In this document: positions 26,575 through 35,481 of the stretch, in pieces
Position numbering within the stretch: the first letter of the stretch is position 1
Layout: each line of letters begins with the position of its first letter
Source: an uncultured Eubacterium sp.
GTDB lineage: Bacteria > Bacillota > Clostridia > Oscillospirales > CAG-272
Direction of reading: 5' to 3'
Length of the DNA: 64,000 bases
NCBI GenBank assembly: GCA_900544285.1
Contig: UQUT01000008.1
Coordinates: 20,176-84,175 of the forward strand
Made by a program: the position numbers and the translations under genes
The notes under the pieces: model-generated
What the model saw: the letters and a program-made list of their open reading frames with translations, nothing else
The model's database searches: none
What the model was told of the DNA's origin: nothing

Positions 26575-27204
26575 TTATTTTGTTCCGAAAAGTCTGTCGC
26601 CTGCGTCGCCGAGTCCGGGGATGATATAAGCGTGGTCATTGAGTCTTTCGTCGACAGCTGCCGTGTAGATATCGACGTCGGGATGCGCCTCCTGAACTCT
26701 TTTTATGCCCTCGGGTGCGGAAACGAGACATTCAAAGCGGATGTTTGTGCAGCCGTGCTGTTTGAGCATTGTGATGGCGTCAGCCGCGCTGCCGCCTGTT
26801 GCAAGCATGGGATCGACAACAATTACTATTCTCTCTCCGATATCCGTGGGGAGCTTGCAATAGTATTCGTGAGGTTCGTGCGTATCGGGGTCTCTGTAAA
26901 GACCGATGTGTCCGACCTTTGCAACGGGAACAAGGTCGAGCAGTCCGTCAACCATTCCGAGACCCGCTCTGAGAATCGGCACAATGGCAATCTTCTTTCC
27001 CGAAATTACTTTCGCCGTCATTTTCTGAATGGGAGTGTCAATTTCGACGTCCTCAAGGGGCAGGTCGCGCGTGACCTCATAACCCATAAGCATGGATATC
27101 TCCTTGAGAAGCTGACGGAAGTCCTTCGGGCCTGTCTCCGTCTTCCTCATGTGTGTCAGCTTGTGCTGGATAAGCGGGTGGTTGATTACGTGAAGTTCGC
27201 TCAT
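26575..27204 (-). CDS. upp: Uracil phosphoribosyltransferase
   Basis: The 209-residue enzyme converts uracil and PRPP to UMP. The PRPP loop VVDPMLATGGSAADAI and the uracil-binding C-terminus YIIPGLGDAGDRLFGTK are intact. AGGAG lies 8 bases ahead of the ATG. No PyrR-type attenuator is seen in the short leader. Confidence 0.97.
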   Translation of the reverse strand: MSELHVINHPLIQHKLTHMRKTETGPKDFRQLLKEISMLMGYEVTRDLPLEDVEIDTPIQKMTAKVISGKKIAIVPILRAGLGMVDGLLDLVPVAKVGHIGLYRDPDTHEPHEYYCKLPTDIGERIVIVVDPMLATGGSAADAITMLKQHGCTNIRFECLVSAPEGIKRVQEAHPDVDIYTAAVDERLNDHAYIIPGLGDAGDRLFGTK

Positions 27205-27255
27205 TTTTTCATCTCCTGACCTTTCCGATTTTCCGGAAATTTATTTTCACTCTTT

Positions 27256-27284
27256 ATTATAAAACAAAGGCGCGTTTTAATCAA
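27256..27284 (-). promoter_or_regulatory. Promoter of upp, nested in a terminator
   Basis: On the minus strand TTGATT, 17 bases, TATAAT. The -35 box is in the loop of the preceding terminator hairpin. Confidence 0.75.
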
Positions 27285-27302
27285 TAGTAAAAACGCACCT
27301 TT
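27259..27302 (-). terminator. Terminator after the RluA-type gene
   Basis: AAAGGTGCGTTTT and AAAACGCGCCTTT pair with one G-T wobble across an 11-base loop and are followed by GTTTTAT on the minus strand. Confidence 0.65.
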
Positions 27303-27315
27303 TTTCATCGAATAT

Positions 27316-28269
27316 TCAGATATTTTTTAGGAAAGGTATCTCATCCCTGACGAGCTCAATCGTTTTTCCGCGCAGATTCTCAAGCGGAGCGGATACGTCA
27401 TCCCCGAAAACCGCCTTGTATGCGCACAGCGCCTGACGGTAAATCCCCTTCTTTCTGTCCGCGCTGTTTTCCGCATATTTTCCGTCGCCGATGAGCGGAT
27501 GACCGATACTCGCCATATGCGCGCGTATCTGGTGAGTCCTTCCCGTGACAAGCTCAACCTCAAGCAATGCGTTTTCGCCTTCGACGCTTATTACGCGATA
27601 TTTTGTGACGATTTCCTTTGCGTCGCCCGAGCGCGGCTTTTTCCCGTAAATGCGGACGGTATTGCTGCCGCTGTCCTTTATCAGGTACCCGCGGAGCGTG
27701 TCCTCTTTCTTTTGCGGCACGCCGTGTACAAGGCAGAGATAAAATTTTTCTATCCTTCTCTCCTTTATAGCCTCGTTCATCGCGCGAAGCGCGGCGGCGT
27801 TTTTCGCCGCAAAAACAATGCCGCAGGTGTTTCTGTCAATACGGTTGCAGAGTGCGGGCGCAAATGAATTTTCCTTTTCCCCGTCATATTCACCCTTCTG
27901 CCATAGGTATGCCTTTATCTGCTCGATGAGCGTGTTCTGCTCGCCCTCCTCGTCGCTGTGACAGAGAAGTCCGACGGGCTTGTTTGCGGCGATTATGTTT
28001 TCGTCCTCATAAACGACTCCGAAAACAGGCTTGATTTTTTTATAAAATGCGTCGCTTTCGCGCGGAAAAAATTCGTCGCTTATAAAGAGCAGAATTTCGT
28101 CGCCCTCGCAGAGCATCTGCCCGATCTCCGCCCGCTTTCTGTTCACCTTTATCTTCTTCGTCCTGATGAACTTATACATAAGTGATTTCGGAAGCAGGGG
28201 AAAAGCCTTTGAAAGAAACTTATCCAGCCTTTGCCCCGCGTCGTTATGATTTATCTCAACCTTTTTCAT
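27316..28269 (-). CDS. RluA/RluC-type pseudouridine synthase
   Basis: The 317-residue protein has an S4 domain (about 10-70) and a synthase domain with NRIDRNTCGIVFAAK, where the Asp is the catalytic residue, and GRTHQIRAHM. The NRIDRNT form groups it with RluC-like enzymes rather than with the RluD-type protein at 23112. Its start overlaps the end of mtaB by 14 bases, so translation is probably coupled. Confidence 0.9.
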   Translation of the reverse strand: MKKVEINHNDAGQRLDKFLSKAFPLLPKSLMYKFIRTKKIKVNRKRAEIGQMLCEGDEILLFISDEFFPRESDAFYKKIKPVFGVVYEDENIIAANKPVGLLCHSDEEGEQNTLIEQIKAYLWQKGEYDGEKENSFAPALCNRIDRNTCGIVFAAKNAAALRAMNEAIKERRIEKFYLCLVHGVPQKKEDTLRGYLIKDSGSNTVRIYGKKPRSGDAKEIVTKYRVISVEGENALLEVELVTGRTHQIRAHMASIGHPLIGDGKYAENSADRKKGIYRQALCAYKAVFGDDVSAPLENLRGKTIELVRDEIPFLKNI

Positions 28270-29578
28270 TTGTTCCTTCCCCGCACAGCGCAGTATATGC
28301 GCACCCGTTTTTATAGTCCATAACTACACATTTCACGATTTTTCCCAGCAGATTTTCGTCCGATTTTATTCTGACGTCAAGCATGTTCTGCGCGTGACCG
28401 AAATAATATTCGCCCTGTTTTTCCTCAATAAGAACGCAAAGCGGAATCTGCTTTTCGATGTAACTTTTATATACTTTTTCGGAAATCGCCTCTCCGACGG
28501 CGGCGAGCTCGGCGCATCTTCTGCTCTTTGTTTCCGGCGGAACTTTGCCCGTCATTTTCTCCGCCTCCGTGCCCGCCCGGTCCGAATACGGGAAGATATG
28601 AATGTGATAAAGCCCTATGTCCTCGCAAAGACGGCACGTCTCTCTGAAATCCTCCTCGGTCTCACCGGGAAAGCCGACTATCACGTCGGCGGAAAATTCC
28701 GCGTCGGGAAACGCCGATTTTATCATCGCAACCGACCTTCTGACCATATCCGGATTGTATTTCCGACGCATTCTTTTCAGCACGTCCGCGCTTCCGCTCT
28801 GGAGCGAAAGATGAAACGACGGTAAAAATCCGCGACAGTCTTTCAGCGAATTTATCAGCCTTTCGTTCAGCACGGACGGTTCCAGCGACGCAAGCCTGAC
28901 GCGTTCCGCTCCGCTTTCGCAAGCCGCACGGACGGCGTCCGCAAGCGTATAGTCCTTGCCGTCTCTGCCGTATGACGCAACCTCGATTCCCGTCAGCACT
29001 ATTTCCCTGCACCCGCTCCGGACGATCGCCTTCGCCTCTGCTCCGATCTCCTCGGGGTCACGCGAAACGACGCTTCCCCTCGCCCTGCGGATTATGCAAT
29101 AGGCGCAATGATTGTCGCACCCGTCCTCAATTTTCAGATACGCTCTGTCGCCCTTGAAATGCCCCATAAACATCTTTTCCATTGGCACTCCGGCAAGCTC
29201 TCCGACCTCGGTTTTCTTCTCAATGTTGCCCGTAACGGCGCGCACGGCAAAGTCAACAGCCGACAGCTTGTTTCTCGTTCCGCAGACAAAGTCCGCCCCG
29301 AGCTCAAACGCCTTCTGCGGATTTATCTGACAGTAGCATCCCATTGCAATAACGACGGCGTCCGGATTTAAGTGCTTTCCGCGCCTGATGAACTGCCTCG
29401 ATTTTCTGTCCGCCTCTGCCGTAACAGAACAGGTATTGACTATATAAACATCGGCTTTTTCCGCAGGGTCGCATATCTCAAAGCCGTTTTCCGCAAGTCT
29501 CTCGCAGACCACGTCCGATTCATATTGATTTGTTCTGCAACCCAGCGTATATATCGCCGCTCTCGGTTTTCTTTCCAT
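28256..29578 (-). CDS. mtaB: tRNA t6A37 methylthiotransferase MtaB
   Basis: The 440-residue radical-SAM enzyme adds a methylthio group to t6A37 of tRNA. The N-terminal UPF0004 domain has YTLGCRTNQYES, where Cys is a cluster ligand, plus further cysteines (NTCSV, MGCYCQ). The radical-SAM motif is CDNHCAYC. A C-terminal TRAM-like segment is present. TLGC-NQYE separates MtaB from MiaB. The ATG at 29578 follows GGAG; an in-frame TTG at 29590 overlaps that site and is rejected. Confidence 0.92.
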   Translation of the reverse strand: MERKPRAAIYTLGCRTNQYESDVVCERLAENGFEICDPAEKADVYIVNTCSVTAEADRKSRQFIRRGKHLNPDAVVIAMGCYCQINPQKAFELGADFVCGTRNKLSAVDFAVRAVTGNIEKKTEVGELAGVPMEKMFMGHFKGDRAYLKIEDGCDNHCAYCIIRRARGSVVSRDPEEIGAEAKAIVRSGCREIVLTGIEVASYGRDGKDYTLADAVRAACESGAERVRLASLEPSVLNERLINSLKDCRGFLPSFHLSLQSGSADVLKRMRRKYNPDMVRRSVAMIKSAFPDAEFSADVIVGFPGETEEDFRETCRLCEDIGLYHIHIFPYSDRAGTEAEKMTGKVPPETKSRRCAELAAVGEAISEKVYKSYIEKQIPLCVLIEEKQGEYYFGHAQNMLDVRIKSDENLLGKIVKCVVMDYKNGCAYTALCGEGTNEKG

Positions 29579-29586
29579 AGCTTTCT

Positions 29587-29623
29587 CCAAAATAAAATGA
29601 GATGACCTTCATCATCTCATTTT
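29587..29623 (-). terminator. Terminator after the carboxypeptidase gene
   Basis: AAAATGAGATGA and TCATCTCATTTT with a 6-base loop are followed by ATTTTGG on the minus strand, just ahead of the mtaB ribosome site. Confidence 0.75.
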
Positions 29624-29648
29624 ACACCATATTTATTATAAAGTCAAT

Positions 29649-30839
29649 TCAATTCGGAGGAGAACATAAAAACCAGCTGCCGAGTTTTTTCAGCATAGAC
29701 CAGAAATTTATCTTTTCAACCGTCTCCGCCGCCAGAATATCTGCCGTGCCGACGCTTTTTCCGTCCAGCATATAGGTCACCGTGCCGATTTTCTCACCCT
29801 TTGCAATCGGCGCCGTCAGCTTTTCGGGAACATCTGTCACCTTTTCAATCTTTGATGCATCTCCCTTTGAAACGACTGTCGAAAAACCCTGGCTTACGCC
29901 ATTCGTCACGTTTTCCTTTCCGCCGGTTACATAAATATCTTCAAACTCCTCCGGCTCATCCGTATAAACGGAATAATTCGCAAAGCCGAAATCAAAAAGC
30001 GATTTTGCCGCTTCGTTGCGGATATCCCTCGTAGGCGCCGCCATGATAACGGCAATGAGAGTCAGTCCGCCGCGCTCCGCCGTTGCGCTGATACAGAATT
30101 TTGCCTTTGCCGTCGAGCCTGTTTTCAGTCCCGTCGCGCCTTTGTAAAAGCGGATAAGGCGATTTGTATTTGTCAGCCCGAAGGCGCCGCCGCGGATGGT
30201 GTCCATCCAGAGCGTCGAATAATTGAAAACAAGCTCGTGACTGATGACCTCGCGGGATATTATCGCTATATCTCTCGCAGACATCGTGTGGCTTGTCGCC
30301 GTGTCGTCAAGACCCGTAGGGTTTTCGAAATGCGTGTTATTGCAGCCGAGTTCCTTTGCCCGCTCGTTCATCCGCGCAACAAACGCCTCCTCGCTCCCGC
30401 AGACATATTCCGCAAGGGCAACAGCCGCATCGTTTGCGGAGGCAACTATCATACTTTTGAGCAGGTCGCTGACGCTCATCGTCTCGCCCGGCGCAAGAAA
30501 AACCTGCGAACCACCCATCGACGCCGCATTCTCGCTGACGGGAACCATATCGTCGAGAGAGATTTTCCCCGTATCAATCGCTTCAAGAACGAGGAGCATC
30601 GTCATCGTTTTTGTGACAGATGCCGGCGGAAGGGGCTCGTCTGCGTTCTGCTCATAAAGCACGGTACCGCTCCCCGCTTCCATTAAAATCGCGCTGACAG
30701 CATCGACCTTTTTTCCGTATTCAACAGCCGCAGGAGTGTCGGCGGACGCCTCCGTATCACCTCCGCCGCCGGCAAAAATACCGAGCGAAAACGCAAATGT
30801 CAGAATCACCGCCACCATAACCGATATGTATTTTTTCAT
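29649..30839 (-). CDS. D-alanyl-D-alanine carboxypeptidase (PBP5/DacF type)
   Basis: The 396-residue exported enzyme trims the terminal D-Ala of peptidoglycan stem peptides. The signal peptide covers about 1-25. The S11 motifs are SVTK (Ser74, Lys77), SAN in VASANDAAVAL, and KTG in GLKTGSTAKA. A C-terminal beta domain follows (about 300-380). The last helix (FWSMLKKLGSWFLCSPPN) could be a short amphipathic membrane anchor. Single gene with its own terminator. Confidence 0.94.
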   Translation of the reverse strand: MKKYISVMVAVILTFAFSLGIFAGGGGDTEASADTPAAVEYGKKVDAVSAILMEAGSGTVLYEQNADEPLPPASVTKTMTMLLVLEAIDTGKISLDDMVPVSENAASMGGSQVFLAPGETMSVSDLLKSMIVASANDAAVALAEYVCGSEEAFVARMNERAKELGCNNTHFENPTGLDDTATSHTMSARDIAIISREVISHELVFNYSTLWMDTIRGGAFGLTNTNRLIRFYKGATGLKTGSTAKAKFCISATAERGGLTLIAVIMAAPTRDIRNEAAKSLFDFGFANYSVYTDEPEEFEDIYVTGGKENVTNGVSQGFSTVVSKGDASKIEKVTDVPEKLTAPIAKGEKIGTVTYMLDGKSVGTADILAAETVEKINFWSMLKKLGSWFLCSPPN

Positions 30840-30903
30840 ATTCTTCTTCCTTTCGCTTTGTCTTGGTAAAGAATATGAAGGTCGCGCCGCATTTATTCCG
30901 AAT

Positions 30904-30934
30904 AAAGCAAAAAACGGACGGCAAACGCCGTCCG
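30904..30934 (-). terminator. Terminator of the pgk-tpiA operon
   Basis: CGGACGGC and GCCGTCCG form a stem followed on the minus strand by TTTTTTGCTTT, 17 bases past the tpiA stop. Confidence 0.85.
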
Positions 30935-30950
30935 CTTTGATACTTTTTGC

Positions 30951-31721
30951 TTATTTCTGAGCCGCTGTGATTATCGTTGTGAAATCCGGAACCTTGAGCG
31001 AAGCTCCGCCGATAAGTCCGCCGTCGATATCCTTCATCGAAAGAAGCTCGTCTGCGTTCTTTGCGTTCATAGAGCCGCCGTACTGAATTGTCATTCCGAG
31101 AGCGGTCTTTTCGTCATAAATACCCGCAACAACATTGCGGATAGCCGCGCAGACCTCTTCAGCCTGCTCTGCCGTCGCCGTTTTGCCCGTGCCGATAGCC
31201 CATACCGGCTCATATGCGATGATTACGTTCTTCGCCTGTTCGGCAGTCACGCCCATAAGAGCGATCTTTGTCTGACGGGAAACGGTTTCCGTTGTGATAT
31301 TCTGCTCGCGCTCCGTCAGCGTTTCGCCGACGCAAAGGATAACCTTGAGCCCCGCATTGAGGGCGGCAAGCGTTCTCTGGTTGACTGTTACGTCCGTCTC
31401 GCCGAAGTACTGCCTTCTCTCGCTGTGACCGATGATAACATATTCCGTGCCGACAGCGCAAAGCATTTCGGCAGAGATTTCGCCCGTGTACGCTCCCTTT
31501 TCGGCAAAGTGAACGTTTTCCGCGCCGATTTTTATGTTTGTGCCTTCCGCAGCCTTGACAGCCGTTGCAATGTCAACAAACGGCACGCAAAGGACTATTT
31601 CGCAACCGTTCATTGAAGCGACAGCGGGAGCAAGTTCCTTTATAAACGCCTCTGTTGCCGCGGGAGTCATATTCATTTTCCAGTTACCCGCGATAACGGC
31701 TCTTCTGTTCGTCTTGTCCAT
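30951..31721 (-). CDS. tpiA: Triosephosphate isomerase
   Basis: The 256-residue enzyme interconverts dihydroxyacetone phosphate and glyceraldehyde 3-phosphate. Catalytic signatures are NWKMN, IIGHSERRQYF and AYEPVWAIGTGKTA. It follows pgk after an 18-base gap, forming a glycolytic pair. Confidence 0.97.
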   Translation of the reverse strand: MDKTNRRAVIAGNWKMNMTPAATEAFIKELAPAVASMNGCEIVLCVPFVDIATAVKAAEGTNIKIGAENVHFAEKGAYTGEISAEMLCAVGTEYVIIGHSERRQYFGETDVTVNQRTLAALNAGLKVILCVGETLTEREQNITTETVSRQTKIALMGVTAEQAKNVIIAYEPVWAIGTGKTATAEQAEEVCAAIRNVVAGIYDEKTALGMTIQYGGSMNAKNADELLSMKDIDGGLIGGASLKVPDFTTIITAAQK

Positions 31722-31739
31722 TATAAATCGCCTCCGAAA

Positions 31740-33041
31740 TTATTTATCAAGCAGGCAGGCTATTCCGGGAAGCTCCTTGCCTTCAAGGAATTCAAGGGAC
31801 GCGCCGCCGCCTGTCGAGATGTGCGTCATCTTGTCGGCATAGCCGAGTTTTTCAACTGCTGCAGCAGAGTCGCCGCCGCCGATGATCGATACAGCGCCGC
31901 TGTTTGCGATAGTTTCCGCAACCGCGCAAGTGCCGCCTTCGAAGTTCTTCCATTCGGAAACGCCCATAGGTCCGTTCCAGACTACCGTTCCTGCTCCTGC
32001 GATTGTCTTTGAGAAGAGCTCTCTTGTCTTATCGCCGATGTCAAGACCCATCCAACCGTCCGGGATAGCGTTTGAATACATTCTCATATGAACGGTGTTC
32101 TCGTCATACTCTCTGCCGATGATGTTATCAACGGGAAGAACGAAGCTGACGCCCTTTGCTCTTGCCTTTTCAACAGTTGCCTTTGCAATGTCGAGCTTGT
32201 CATATTCGCAGATGGAGGTACCGACGTTCTGACCGAAAGCCTTGAAGAACGTGTAAGCCATACCGCCGCCGATGATAAGCGTATCAACCTTGTCTATAAG
32301 GTTCTCGATAACGCCGATCTTATCGGATACCTTTGCGCCGCCGAGAACAGCGACAAACGGTCTCTTCGGGTCATCAAGAGCCTTGCCCATTATTGTGATT
32401 TCTTTCTGAATGAGGTAACCGCAGACAGCGGGAAGTCCGCCGTACATAGCAACGCCTGCCGTTGAAGCGTGCGCTCTGTGAGCCGTGCCGAAAGCGTCGT
32501 TTACGAATATGTCACCGAATGCGGCAAGCTGCTTTGAGAATTCTTCGTCATTCTTCTCTTCCTTCTTTGTAAAGCGTGTGTTTTCAAGAAGAACGATTTT
32601 TCCGCCCTCAAGTGCGGCAACCTTTGCCTGTGCGTCCGCGCCAACCGTGTCCTCTGCGAATGTTACGATGCCGCCGAGATACTCATTGAGTCTGTCGGCA
32701 ACGATCTTGAGAGAGAACTTCTGCTTGTCGCCCTGAGCTTTTTCGATGTATTTTGCCGTAGCTGCTTCTCTTTCCTCTTCAGGAAGAGCCGCAACAGCCG
32801 CAGCTTCCTTCTTTGAGAGCTTGATCTCTTTGTCAAAAATGTTGTGGGGCTTGCCCATATGGGAGCAAAGAACAACCTTGCAGTTCTTCTCAACAAGATA
32901 TTTGATCGTCGGAAGAGCTTCTGTTATTCTCTTGTCGCTTGTGATTACGCCGTCCTTTACGGGTACGTTGAAGTCACATCTTACAAGGACTCTTTTGCCG
33001 GCAACGTCGATATCTTCTATCGACTTTTTGTTGTAAGTCAT
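31740..33041 (-). CDS. pgk: Phosphoglycerate kinase
   Basis: The 433-residue enzyme makes ATP from 1,3-bisphosphoglycerate. It carries RVLVRCDFNVP at the N-terminus, LCSHMGKPH, the SIIGGGDSAAAVEKLG nucleotide region and STGGGASLEFLEGK. It is longer than the usual 390-400 residues because of an extra, charged helical segment (about residues 75-105, after HMGKP), a variation I associate with some Clostridia. The ATG at 33041 has GAGG ten bases upstream. First gene of pgk-tpiA. Confidence 0.96.
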   Translation of the reverse strand: MTYNKKSIEDIDVAGKRVLVRCDFNVPVKDGVITSDKRITEALPTIKYLVEKNCKVVLCSHMGKPHNIFDKEIKLSKKEAAAVAALPEEEREAATAKYIEKAQGDKQKFSLKIVADRLNEYLGGIVTFAEDTVGADAQAKVAALEGGKIVLLENTRFTKKEEKNDEEFSKQLAAFGDIFVNDAFGTAHRAHASTAGVAMYGGLPAVCGYLIQKEITIMGKALDDPKRPFVAVLGGAKVSDKIGVIENLIDKVDTLIIGGGMAYTFFKAFGQNVGTSICEYDKLDIAKATVEKARAKGVSFVLPVDNIIGREYDENTVHMRMYSNAIPDGWMGLDIGDKTRELFSKTIAGAGTVVWNGPMGVSEWKNFEGGTCAVAETIANSGAVSIIGGGDSAAAVEKLGYADKMTHISTGGGASLEFLEGKELPGIACLLDK

Positions 33042-33078
33042 TTTTATATACCTCGCTAATTTTAAGATTTTCTTATGT

Positions 33079-33107
33079 AGTATATCATCTTTATTTTGCT
33101 TTTTCAA
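33079..33107 (-). promoter_or_regulatory. Promoter of pgk-tpiA
   Basis: On the minus strand TTGAAA, 17 bases, TATACT, about 38 bases ahead of the pgk ATG. Confidence 0.75.
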
Positions 33108-33144
33108 TATATAAAATGATAATTTTCGTCGAAATTATCATTTT
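33108..33144 (-). terminator. Terminator of the U32 peptidase gene, overlapping its stop
   Basis: AAAATGATAATTT and AAATTATCATTTT pair around a 6-base loop. The TGA at 33138-33140 is inside the ascending arm, and ATATATTG follows. Confidence 0.75.
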
Positions 33145-34352
33145 CCGCCGCGCAGAATGTCCCCTTCGGACACCTCAAACGGCACGGAAACATAAAATTT
33201 CATATCGGGGTGCGGCGCGCTTTCAATCTCTTCCCCGTTTTCATTGTATATTTTGCCGACGGTAAATCCCCGTCCGAATTTTCCCGGCGAAACAATCTCG
33301 GCATATTCCCCCGCAGAAACCTTGTTCTTCTGGCGGAAGCCGGTCAGTCCGTTCATCTTCTCTCCGGTTGCGACGGCGAGATACGCCTTATCACGAATGT
33401 AGCCGAGAGATGACGTCGTCTGTGCGTTATCGCACGGGGCGCCGTAAAAATAGCCTGTGGCGTATTCCCTGTGACTGACAGACTCAAGCTCATTCATCCA
33501 GCGGCTGTCAAAAACATAACCCTTGCCGAGCTTTTCATAGCCGTCGATTGCCGCTCTGTATGCATTTGTGACAACGGCTGTATAGTATGCGCTTTTCATC
33601 CTGCCCTCAATTTTGAAGGACGAAATTCCCGCGCGGATAAGCTCCGGAATGTGCTCAATCATGCAGAGGTCTTTTGAACTCATTATAAACGTTCCGTCCG
33701 GCGTTTCCTCAATGGGCATAGGCGAATCCTTGCGCTTTTCCTCGCTTATCGTATAGCTCCAGCGGCACGGCTGAGCGCACGAGCCGCGGTTGCCGTCCCT
33801 GCCCGTAAGTGCATTTGAAAGCAGACATCTGCCCGAAAACGAAACACACATCGACCCGTGTACAAAGGTTTCAATCTCAAAATCATCCGGAACGTTTCGG
33901 CGTATCTCAATTATTTCGTCGAGCGAAAGTTCTCTTGCAAGCACGGCTCTTTTTGCTCCGAGCGACCGCCAGAAAAGGCAGTCCGCCGCGCTGACAATAC
34001 CCGCCTGAGTTGAAACGTGTATCTCCGTTTCGGGCAGGACTTCTCTCGCAAGCGCGAAAACGCCCGCGTCCGCGATGATGAGCGCGTCGGGCTTTACCGT
34101 TCCGAGAAACTCAAAATATTCGCGCAGGGCCGGATATTCGTTTGTCCTCGGCAAGGTGTTTACGGTTATATGCACCTTTCTGCCGAAGGAATGCGCATAG
34201 GCAATCGCCTCCGCCAGCTCATCGTCCGTAAAGTTTTCGGCGGCGCTTCTCATTCCGAAGCGTTTTCCCGCCAGATATACGGCGTCTGCTCCGTAGCGGA
34301 TTGACGCCTTCATTTTTTCAAAATTCCCCGCAGGAGAAAGAAGTTCGGGCAT
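33138..34352 (-). CDS. U32 family peptidase / RNA-hydroxylation-type protein
   Basis: The 404-residue protein starts PELLSPAGNFEKMKASIRYG, the mark of family U32. The conserved core includes FVHGSMCVSFSGRCLLS and a cysteine set with NRGSCAQPCRWSY. U32 proteins were named collagenases, but relatives (TrhP, RlhA, UbiU) act in hydroxylation of RNA or quinones with an Fe-S cluster; the four cysteines here suit that role. It follows mltG after 15 bases. Confidence 0.9.
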   Translation of the reverse strand: MPELLSPAGNFEKMKASIRYGADAVYLAGKRFGMRSAAENFTDDELAEAIAYAHSFGRKVHITVNTLPRTNEYPALREYFEFLGTVKPDALIIADAGVFALAREVLPETEIHVSTQAGIVSAADCLFWRSLGAKRAVLARELSLDEIIEIRRNVPDDFEIETFVHGSMCVSFSGRCLLSNALTGRDGNRGSCAQPCRWSYTISEEKRKDSPMPIEETPDGTFIMSSKDLCMIEHIPELIRAGISSFKIEGRMKSAYYTAVVTNAYRAAIDGYEKLGKGYVFDSRWMNELESVSHREYATGYFYGAPCDNAQTTSSLGYIRDKAYLAVATGEKMNGLTGFRQKNKVSAGEYAEIVSPGKFGRGFTVGKIYNENGEEIESAPHPDMKFYVSVPFEVSEGDILRGGK

Positions 34353-34367
34353 TTATGAAAGGTCCTT

Positions 34368-35411
34368 TCAGTTATTTTTGTCTGCGGCAATCGCCTTCAT
34401 ATGCTCGGCATACGTCCTTGAAAACACCGCATTTTTATTTTTTGTGCAAATGAAATAATAGTAATCCGATTTTGCGGGCGAGATTGCCGCCTCGATTGCG
34501 TCAATTCCCGGAGAGCATATCGCGCCGGGCGGAAGCCCCTGCACTCTGTATGTGTTATAGGGTGAGTCGATGGTCAGCTCCTCTTTTATCGGTACGCCCG
34601 TTCTTTTTCCTCTGCCGACAGCATAGACAACCGTTGCGTCGCTTTCGAGCCTCGGCATTGATCGGGAGGAAAGCCTGTTTTGAAAAACAGACGAAATATA
34701 AGGCATATCCGCTTTGTAATACGCCTCTTTTTCTATCATGGACGCAAGCGTCAGCACCTCGTCGACGGAAAATCCGCTTTTTTCCGCCCTTTTTCTCATA
34801 TCGGCAGTGAATCTGACATTGAAATTTTCAAGCATTTTATAGATTGCCTCCGTCTCGGTTGAGTCGGAATAAAAATAATACGTATCGGGAAAAAGGTAGC
34901 CTTCAAGGCGGTATATCCTGCCCTCCGGTTTTATATCGGCAAGAAAATCAAATCCGAAATCAAAATCGTTTATAACGGATATGAATTTTTCCCGCTCGCC
35001 TATCCCCGCCGAAACGAAAATATCTATTATGCTCTCGACCGTGCTTCCCTCCGGAAACGTCAGCCTTATCTGCGTCCTCGCACCTTTTTTGTTTTTTATC
35101 GCGCGGCGAAGCTCGTCATAGCAGAGCGAAGAAGAAAGGGAAAATTCGCCGGAAAGATACTTTCCGTCGTCGCCGCGGAGTTTTGAATAAAGCTCGTATA
35201 CGAGCGGATATTTTATCAGCCCCGCCTTTTTATATATTTTCGCAACGTCCGGAAGTCCCGCCCCTTCGGGAACGGTGACCGTTACGGAAATCGCTTCTCC
35301 TTTGTCAAAGGCAAAAATCTCTTTCGTTGCCGACCATATAAAAGCGGACAAAAGCACCGATATGAGCACAGCCCAGAACAGCACTCCGCCGCCGTTTGCT
35401 TTTCTTTTCAA
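34368..35411 (-). CDS. mltG: Endolytic murein transglycosylase MltG
   Basis: The 347-residue membrane protein cuts nascent glycan strands and so sets their length. One N-terminal helix (VLFWAVLISVLLSAFIWSA) leads to a LysM-like subdomain and the YceG catalytic domain with LASMIEKEAYY (catalytic Glu) and SVFQNRL. The start is TTG at 35411, with GGAGG eight bases upstream; that site is partly within a hairpin. Confidence 0.93.
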   Translation of the reverse strand: MKRKANGGGVLFWAVLISVLLSAFIWSATKEIFAFDKGEAISVTVTVPEGAGLPDVAKIYKKAGLIKYPLVYELYSKLRGDDGKYLSGEFSLSSSLCYDELRRAIKNKKGARTQIRLTFPEGSTVESIIDIFVSAGIGEREKFISVINDFDFGFDFLADIKPEGRIYRLEGYLFPDTYYFYSDSTETEAIYKMLENFNVRFTADMRKRAEKSGFSVDEVLTLASMIEKEAYYKADMPYISSVFQNRLSSRSMPRLESDATVVYAVGRGKRTGVPIKEELTIDSPYNTYRVQGLPPGAICSPGIDAIEAAISPAKSDYYYFICTKNKNAVFSRTYAEHMKAIAADKNN

Positions 35412-35419
35412 AATATGTT

Positions 35420-35449
35420 CCTCCGCAGATTTTTTAGTTATTCTGCGGA
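35420..35449 (-). promoter_or_regulatory. Hairpin overlapping the mltG ribosome site
   Basis: TCCGCAGA and TCTGCGGA form an 8-base-pair stem whose distal arm includes part of the GGAGG (35420-35424). It could end the CPBP transcript weakly or damp mltG translation. Confidence 0.4.
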
Positions 35450-35481
35450 AAAATGCGGTTTTTATGCGAGAAATTCTTTTT

